Assembly: GCA_017304475.1 (NCBI GenBank)
Contig: JAFKKV010000011.1
Coordinates: 310,001-374,000 of the forward strand
Direction of reading: 5' to 3'
Length of the DNA stretch: 64,000 nt
Source of the DNA: Hyphomicrobiales bacterium
GTDB taxonomy: Bacteria > Pseudomonadota > Alphaproteobacteria > Rhizobiales > Phreatobacteraceae
Shown piece by piece: positions 58,825 through 64,000 of this stretch (within the stretch, counting starts at the first letter, position 1; each line of letters starts with the position of its first letter). The notes beneath the pieces were generated by a model, which saw only the letters and a list, made by a program, of their open reading frames with translations, was not told where the DNA came from and searched no databases. The position numbers and the translations under genes were made by a program.

Positions 58825-59868
58825 CTATTTCCCCTGCGGCGTGCCGCTGTCGAAACGCTTCGACCATTCGGCCAGGATGCGGTCCCGGTTGTCGGCCATC
58901 CAGGTATAGTCGAGCCGGATCATCCGGCTTTCAGCGTCGGCGGGGTAATTGGGTGGCACATTGATCACGCCCGGCCGCCCGACAATGCCGTAGAAGCGGG
59001 CGAACAATTCCTGCGCGCTGCGGCCGGTGGCCCAGTCGGCGATCCGCCGGGCGGCGGCGGCCTGCGGCGCCGCACGGCCGCGCATGATGGCGAGCGCCCC
59101 CATTTCCCAGCCGACCCCGTCGCGCGGCACGATGATGTCGATCGGCGCGCCGAGCGTGCGTTCGCGCGCCGCACGCATGTCGAAGCTGATGCCGAGCACC
59201 CGTTCGCCGCGGGCGGCCTGCACGCAGGGCGCGCTGCCGGAATGGGTATAGAGCGCGACGTTCTGGTGCAGCGCCTCCATGTAGCGCCAGGCGGCCTCCT
59301 CGCCCATGATCTGGATCCAGCTCGAGACGATCAGGAAGCCGGTTCCCGATGAGGCGGGATGCGGCATGACCAGCCGGTTGCGCAGGCTCGGATGGGTCAG
59401 GTCGCCCCAGCTTTCCGGCTTGGGGATATTGGCCTTGCCGGCCTCTTCCGTATTGAAGCAGAGGGCGACGACGAAGGCGTCGAGACCGGTCCAGCTATAG
59501 GGTTCGCTGCTGTCCTGAAAGGCCGGCTTGAGGCCGTCGGCCCCCTGCGGGCGATAGCTTTCGAGCAGGTTCATCCGCTCGAGCAGCAGGAGGCTCGACG
59601 CGACCAAGCCGAACACCATGTCGGCGCGCGGACTGTCGCGTTCGGCCATCAAGCGGGCGGTGATCACGCCGGTCGAATCGCGCACCCATTGAACTTCGAT
59701 ATCGGGCAGGTCGGTCTCGATGGCGGCTTTCAGCGCGGTGAGCTCTTCGGCTTCGCTCGCCGTATAGATCATCACCCGCGTGCGGGGCTGCGCCTGGACG
59801 TCGGTCCATCCGCCGATCAGCAGGGCCGCACCGAGACAGAGCCCGGCGAGCCGGCGCGACAACCCCAT
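58825..59868 (-). CDS. Extracellular solute-binding protein, family 1 (FbpA/PhnS-like), orphan
   Basis: A 347-residue secreted binding protein. Signal peptide RRLAGLCLGAALLIGGWTDVQA, then RVMIYTASEAEELTALKAAIE, the usual first strand of the Fe(III)/2-aminoethylphosphonate/polyamine-binding group; PHPASSGTGFLIVSSWIQIMGEEAAWRYM (short blocks) is the hinge region. No Tyr pair typical of ferric-binding proteins is evident, so an organic ligand is more likely. GGAAAGGA precedes the ATG. No permease or ATPase genes are near. Confidence 0.82.
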   Translation of the reverse strand: MGLSRRLAGLCLGAALLIGGWTDVQAQPRTRVMIYTASEAEELTALKAAIETDLPDIEVQWVRDSTGVITARLMAERDSPRADMVFGLVASSLLLLERMNLLESYRPQGADGLKPAFQDSSEPYSWTGLDAFVVALCFNTEEAGKANIPKPESWGDLTHPSLRNRLVMPHPASSGTGFLIVSSWIQIMGEEAAWRYMEALHQNVALYTHSGSAPCVQAARGERVLGISFDMRAARERTLGAPIDIIVPRDGVGWEMGALAIMRGRAAPQAAAARRIADWATGRSAQELFARFYGIVGRPGVINVPPNYPADAESRMIRLDYTWMADNRDRILAEWSKRFDSGTPQGK

Positions 59869-59971
59869 GACATGTCCTTTCCGGGCGGCAGGCCGGCGCC
59901 GCGTTCGATCATAGCCGGGCGAGACGGCCATGACCCGCGTGAACCGAACGTGAAACGGTCCGGGCGCGGCG

Positions 59972-61264
59972 TCAGGTGACCAGGATCGCCCGGAAATCAT
60001 TGACATTGGTATGGGTCGGGCCGGTGACGACCAGGCCGTCGAGAGCGGCGAAAAAGCCGAAGCCGTCATGGCGGTCGAGGAAGGTCCTGGGATTGAGCCC
60101 GCGCTCGCCGGCCGCCGCGATCAGGGCGGGCGTCACCACCGCGCCGGCATTGGCCTCGATCCCGTCTATGCCGTCGGTATCGATGGCCAGCGCGTGGACC
60201 CGGCCGCGATGGTCGGGCGCAAAGCCCTGGAGGGCCACCACCAGCGCCAGGGCGAATTCGGAATTCCGGCCGCCGCGGCCGGTCGACCGGTCCTTGGGCA
60301 GCGTCACGGTCGTTTCGCCGCCGGAGAGAATGAGCAAAGGCGGCTTCACCGGCAGGCCGTGCTCCAGGATCGAGCGCGCCAGCGCGGCATGGACCTGGGC
60401 GACGTCGCGCGCCTCGCCTTCGATCGTATCGCCGAGCACCAGGGTCGGCACGCCGGCATCCGCCGCGATCCTGGCGGCCGCGCGCAGGCTCTCGACCGGC
60501 CGGGCGATCAGCCTGATATCGATGCCGCCCGCGAAGGCCGGATGGTCGGGCTTCGGGCTCTCGCTGGCCTGATCCTGCAGATGGCGCATGACGCTGGCCG
60601 GCAGGTCCATCCGGTAGCGCTCGACGATGGCGAGCGCGTCCTTGCGTGTCGTCGGGTCCGGCACCGTCGGGCCGGAGGCGATCACTGCGGGGTCGTCGCC
60701 GGGCACGTCGGAAATCGCGATGGTCACGACTTTCGCTGGATAGGCGGCAGCGGCGAGCCGTCCGCCGGCAATGGCCGAGACATGTTTGCGCACGCAATTC
60801 ATCGCGCCGATATCGGCGCCCGAGGCGAGCAGGGCGGCATTCACCGCCTTGAGGTCGTCCAGCGTCAGCTCGCCGGCGGGCGCCGCCAGCAGGGCCGAGC
60901 CGCCGCCCGAGATCAGGGCGACGACGAGGTCGTCGGCGGCAAGGCCGGCGAGCCGCTGCAGGATGCGGTCGCTGGCGGCGAGGCCGGCATCGTCGGGCAC
61001 CGGATGGGCCGCCTCGAGGACCTCGATGCGGGTGCAGGGCACGGCATGGCCGTAGCGGGTCACCACTGTGCCGGTGAGCGGCGCCGGCCAGACCTTTTCG
61101 AAAGCCGCGGCCATGGCGGCGGCGGCCTTGCCGGCGCCGACCACCACCGTGCGGCCGGTCGGCACCGGCGGCAGGTGCTCTGCGATCCGGTCGGGCAGCG
61201 CGGCCGCGATGGCGGCATGGCCGAGCGAGATCAGGAAGGCGCGGGGGTCTGAAAGATCGGTCAC
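59972..61264 (-). CDS. Glycerate 2-kinase (DUF4147/MOFRL family)
   Basis: A protein of about 430 residues. The N-terminal DUF4147 domain has GAGKAAAAMAAAFE and SGGGSALLAAP; the C-terminal MOFRL domain has LLILSGGETTVTL, RGGRNSEFALAL and AIDTDGIDG. It phosphorylates D-glycerate to 2-phosphoglycerate, feeding glyoxylate- or tartrate-derived carbon into glycolysis. GTG is chosen since homologues begin shortly before DPRAFL; the ribosome site is weak and ATG codons upstream are possible. Its presence near tartrate-type dehydrogenases may be meaningful. Confidence 0.87.
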   Translation of the reverse strand: MTDLSDPRAFLISLGHAAIAAALPDRIAEHLPPVPTGRTVVVGAGKAAAAMAAAFEKVWPAPLTGTVVTRYGHAVPCTRIEVLEAAHPVPDDAGLAASDRILQRLAGLAADDLVVALISGGGSALLAAPAGELTLDDLKAVNAALLASGADIGAMNCVRKHVSAIAGGRLAAAAYPAKVVTIAISDVPGDDPAVIASGPTVPDPTTRKDALAIVERYRMDLPASVMRHLQDQASESPKPDHPAFAGGIDIRLIARPVESLRAAARIAADAGVPTLVLGDTIEGEARDVAQVHAALARSILEHGLPVKPPLLILSGGETTVTLPKDRSTGRGGRNSEFALALVVALQGFAPDHRGRVHALAIDTDGIDGIEANAGAVVTPALIAAAGERGLNPRTFLDRHDGFGFFAALDGLVVTGPTHTNVNDFRAILVT

Positions 61265-61376
61265 GGGCGAGCCTGTCGAAACGGGGCCGTCAAACAAGCA
61301 GGTCGCAGGCGCCGCGGCAAGGGCGGGAAATGCTGCGGCGCTGCCATTCCGCAGCATCCTAGCCGGGGATCGAGGC

Positions 61377-62027
61377 ATGCCCTATGGCATGACGATGGAT
61401 TATCCGTTCGATCAAGCTGGTCGGGTCGTGGTGGCGGCCCGCTGCGCCGCCTTTCGCCGCTTGCCCGAAGACGAGGCCACCCGCGGCTTGAAACGGGCTG
61501 CCGTGGCGATCGTGCTGATGGCCGCGGCCGAGCCGTCGGGCGAAACAGCCTTCGTGCTCACCCGGCGCGCCGCGGGGCTGCGCTCCCATGGCGGCCAGTG
61601 GGCGCTGCCGGGCGGGCGCTGCGACAAGGGCGAGACGCCGGTCGAAGCGGCGCTGCGCGAGGCCCATGAGGAGATAGGCCTCAGGCTCGATGAAGGTAAC
61701 GTCCTGGGGGTGCTCGACGACTACCCGACGCGCTCGGGCTATCTGGTGACGCCTGTGGTGGTCTGGGCCGGCGAGAACCAGCACATCGAGCCCAATCCGC
61801 AGGAGGTCGCCTCGGCCCATCGCATTCCGCTGGCCGCGATCATGGCGCCTGACGTGGTCGACTTCACCACCATTCCGGAAAGCCGCCGGCAGGTGATCCG
61901 CATGGCGATCGCGGGCGACATCATCCACGCGCCGACCGCGGCGCTGATCTATCAGTTCCGTGAGGTTCTGGCGGGCCGGAGCACCCGGGTGGCCGATCTG
62001 GAGCAGCCATTGTTCGCCTGGCGCTAG
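61377..62027 (+). CDS. Nudix hydrolase (CoA pyrophosphatase-like)
   Basis: A protein of about 216 residues. The Nudix box runs GGRCDKGETP to REAHEEIGL, with RSHGGQWALPGG just before, which resembles the CoA diphosphatase (NudL/YeaB) group although the NudL signature is incomplete. Likely hydrolyses CoA or a nucleoside diphosphate derivative. Start is uncertain among ATGs at 61377, 61389 and 61395. It is divergent from the glycerate kinase and is followed after 128 bp by an acyl-CoA dehydrogenase gene. Confidence 0.85.
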   Translation: MPYGMTMDYPFDQAGRVVVAARCAAFRRLPEDEATRGLKRAAVAIVLMAAAEPSGETAFVLTRRAAGLRSHGGQWALPGGRCDKGETPVEAALREAHEEIGLRLDEGNVLGVLDDYPTRSGYLVTPVVVWAGENQHIEPNPQEVASAHRIPLAAIMAPDVVDFTTIPESRRQVIRMAIAGDIIHAPTAALIYQFREVLAGRSTRVADLEQPLFAWR

Positions 62028-62155
62028 AACTCGGACCGCAAGGCATGCATTTCCGACGGATTGCCGCCCGGCCCCGGCTCTCCTAGAAGCAATGGACTGA
62101 TCCAGCCGCCTTGATCCAGGGTCCTGGTCAGGCACCTGGCCGCCCGAGAGCTCCC

Positions 62156-63307
62156 ATGCTGTTCGAACTCACCGAAGAAGAAGTGCTGATCCGCGACACC
62201 GCGCGCAAGATCGCCGCGGACCGGGTTCAGCCGCTGGCCGAAACGCTCGACCGCGGCGGCGGCCGCGCCGAATTCCTGGCCAATCTGAAGGCGCTGGCGG
62301 AATCGGGTTTCATGGCGGTCAATATCCGTTCCGAGTTCGGCGGCACGGAAGCGGGTTCGGTCGCCTTCGCGCTGACCGTCGAGGAACTGGGTTATGCCTG
62401 CGCGTCGACCGGCGTCACCGCTTCGGTGACCAATATGGTCGCCGAGGTGATCCAGGCCGTCGGTTCCGATGCGCAAAAGCGGCTCTATATCCCGCGCCTT
62501 GCCGACGGCACCTATCCGGCCGGCGCCTTCTGCCTGACCGAAGCCGGCGCCGGTTCGGATCCGGCCGGCATGAAGACCCGCGCCCGGCGCGAGGGCGACG
62601 ATTTCGTGCTCGACGGCCAGAAGCTCTACATCACCTCCGGCGAATATGCCGGCCTGTTCGTGGTCTGGGCGGTGACCGATCCCGAGGCCCGGAAAGGCAA
62701 GGGCATTTCCTGCTTCCTGGTCGAGGCGGGCACGCCGGGACTGACCATCGGCAAGGCCGAAAGGAAGCTCGGCCAGCATGGCTCGGCCACCAATGTCGTG
62801 CATTTCGACGGCTGCCTGGTGCCCGGCTCGGCGCTGATGGGCAAGCTCGACGACGGTTTCCGCATCGCGGTCGGCGAGCTCGCCGGCGGCCGCATCGGCA
62901 TTGCCGCGCTGTCGCTCGGCATCGCGCGCGCCGCCATGGACGCCGCCAAGGCCTATGCCAGGGACCGGCAGCAATTCGGCCAGGCGATCAGCGAGTTCCA
63001 GGGCATCCAGTGGATGATCGCCGATCGCGAGACCGATCTGGAGGCGGCGCGCCTGCTCATCCTGAGCGCCGCGCATAAGAAGGATCGTGGCGAACCGTTC
63101 GGGCGGGAGGCCTCGATGGCCAAGCTGTTCGCTTCGGAAGCCGCGCTGCGCGCCACCGACACCGCGCTGCAATTGCATGGCGGCGCCGGCTATTGCGCCG
63201 ATTTCCCGGTGGAGCGGCATTTCCGCGACGCCCGTATCACCCGTATTTACGAAGGCACGAGCGAGGTCCAGCGCCTCATCATCGCCCGCGAGACGCTGCG
63301 GCAGTGA
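62156..63307 (+). CDS. Acyl-CoA dehydrogenase (short/medium-chain type)
   Basis: A 383-residue enzyme with canonical motifs: FCLTEAGAGSDPAGMKT, YITSGEYAGLFVVWA, DRQQFGQAISEFQGIQW, and the end ITRIYEGTSEVQRLIIA with catalytic Glu366. GAGAG is 5 nt before the ATG. It lies 41 bp before a ThDP-enzyme gene on the same strand; an oxidation feeding that enzyme's pathway is possible, but the substrate cannot be told. Confidence 0.92.
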   Translation: MLFELTEEEVLIRDTARKIAADRVQPLAETLDRGGGRAEFLANLKALAESGFMAVNIRSEFGGTEAGSVAFALTVEELGYACASTGVTASVTNMVAEVIQAVGSDAQKRLYIPRLADGTYPAGAFCLTEAGAGSDPAGMKTRARREGDDFVLDGQKLYITSGEYAGLFVVWAVTDPEARKGKGISCFLVEAGTPGLTIGKAERKLGQHGSATNVVHFDGCLVPGSALMGKLDDGFRIAVGELAGGRIGIAALSLGIARAAMDAAKAYARDRQQFGQAISEFQGIQWMIADRETDLEAARLLILSAAHKKDRGEPFGREASMAKLFASEAALRATDTALQLHGGAGYCADFPVERHFRDARITRIYEGTSEVQRLIIARETLRQ

Positions 63308-63348
63308 CCGCGGCCCGATCCGTTCCAGCAAGACGAGGAAGCCCGAGC

Positions 63349-64000
63349 ATGACCACCCAACACGCAAGCCGCACCGGCGGACAGATCCTGGTCGATCAGC
63401 TGATCGTGCAAGGCGCCGACCACGTCTTCTGCGTGCCCGGTGAAAGCTATCTGGCCGTGCTCGACGCGCTGCACGATGCCGATACCAAGGTCACCATCTG
63501 CCGGCAGGAAGGCGGCGCCGCCATGATGGCGGAGGCCTATGGCAAGCTCACCGGACGGCCGGGCATCTGCATGGTGACGCGCGGACCGGGGGCCACCAAT
63601 GCCTCGCCCGGCGTTCATATCGCCCAGCAGGATTCGACGCCGATGATCCTGTTCGTCGGCCAGATCGAGCGCGGCATGCGCGGCCGCGACGCTTTCCAGG
63701 AGGTCGATTACGGCAAGCTGTTCGGCGGCATCTGCAAATGGGTCGCCGAGATCGACGATGCCGACCGCGTGCCGGAAATGGTGGCGCGCGCCTATGCCAC
63801 CGCCATGCAGGGCCGTCCCGGACCGGTGGTGCTGGTCCTGCCCGAGGACATGCTGACCGAGACGGCCGAGGTGCCCGATGCGCCGCGGGTCGAAGCGGCC
63901 GAGACCTGGCCCGGCAACAACGACATGGTCAAGCTGCAGAAGCTGCTCTGGGCCGCGAAGAAGCCGGTGCTGCTGCTCGGCGGCTCGCGCTGGTCGGAAA
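63349..64000 (+). CDS. Thiamine diphosphate-dependent enzyme, acetolactate synthase-like (3' end outside window)
   Basis: The first 217 codons of a ThDP enzyme of the acetolactate synthase/oxalyl-CoA decarboxylase superfamily. The N-terminal Pyr domain reads GGQILVDQLIVQGADHVFCVPGE, then the catalytic Glu in CRQEGGAAMMAEAYGKLTG and CMVTRGPGATNASPGVH; the middle domain begins near AKKPVLLLGG. Start has GAGGAA 8 nt upstream. The group covers acetolactate synthase, glyoxylate carboligase, sulfoacetaldehyde acetyltransferase and others; the ThDP-binding C-terminal domain is beyond the edge, so the reaction is open. Confidence 0.88.
   Translation, partial: MTTQHASRTGGQILVDQLIVQGADHVFCVPGESYLAVLDALHDADTKVTICRQEGGAAMMAEAYGKLTGRPGICMVTRGPGATNASPGVHIAQQDSTPMILFVGQIERGMRGRDAFQEVDYGKLFGGICKWVAEIDDADRVPEMVARAYATAMQGRPGPVVLVLPEDMLTETAEVPDAPRVEAAETWPGNNDMVKLQKLLWAAKKPVLLLGGSRWSE

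Overview
The window is GC-rich, densely coded chromosomal DNA with the gene content of an alphaproteobacterium, most likely of the order Hyphomicrobiales (Rhizobiales). Reasons are the atpHAGDC-type F1 operon, the SigF/NrsF extracytoplasmic sigma pair, a divergent polysaccharide deacetylase next to rppH, a CtrA-type TTAA-N7-TTAAC site, and many ABC and Bug-type binding proteins. I cannot name the genus. I see no tRNA, rRNA, insertion sequence, prophage or CRISPR array. 'Left to right' below follows window coordinates.

Positions 1-5.9 kb hold a minus-strand operon: TetR regulator, NitT/TauT-type ABC importer (binding protein, ATPase, two different permeases), a cyclase-family hydrolase and a fumarylacetoacetate-hydrolase-family enzyme, running on past the left edge. 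From 6 to 8.6 kb lie an AraC regulator, an NTF2-like protein and the sigF-nrsF pair with its own ECF-type promoter. From 8.7 to 16 kb a MerR regulator heads a beta-oxidation operon (two acyl-CoA dehydrogenases, thiolase, FadJ-type enzyme) that ends at a strong terminator. From 16.3 to 20.7 kb there is an RND efflux permease and its adaptor. From 21 to 26.5 kb is the F1 ATP synthase operon, which contains an unexpected PH-domain membrane protein between atpA and atpG. A secreted nicotinamidase gene broken by one in-frame stop follows.

From 27.4 to 40.5 kb two divergent operons look like one catabolic island. The minus-strand arm encodes a CaiB CoA-transferase, acyl-CoA dehydrogenase, alpha-methylacyl-CoA racemase, MaoC hydratase, CitE-type lyase and IclR regulator. 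The plus-strand arm encodes aldehyde dehydrogenase, short-chain dehydrogenase and a complete Liv-type ABC importer. Together they could import an alcohol or aldehyde, oxidise it, activate it as a CoA ester and cleave it. The gap between the arms carries a long inverted repeat.

From 40.6 to 49.4 kb are mostly housekeeping genes: rppH, a divergent polysaccharide deacetylase, proA, nadD, a response regulator, an ATC-hydrolase-like protein, a DUF1993 protein, recF and two TerC paralogues. REP-like hairpins and a 24-bp tandem repeat occur here. From 49.6 to 64 kb is an accessory metabolic region: two tandem tartrate/D-malate-type dehydrogenases with a divergent GntR regulator, two orphan TctC (Bug) binding proteins around a fluoroacetate-dehalogenase-like enzyme, a small P-loop NTPase, a MocR/LysE pair sharing a 26-bp palindrome, an orphan binding protein, glycerate 2-kinase, a Nudix hydrolase, an acyl-CoA dehydrogenase and a ThDP enzyme cut by the right edge. 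All functional calls rest on motifs and family resemblance recognised by eye; no database search was run.
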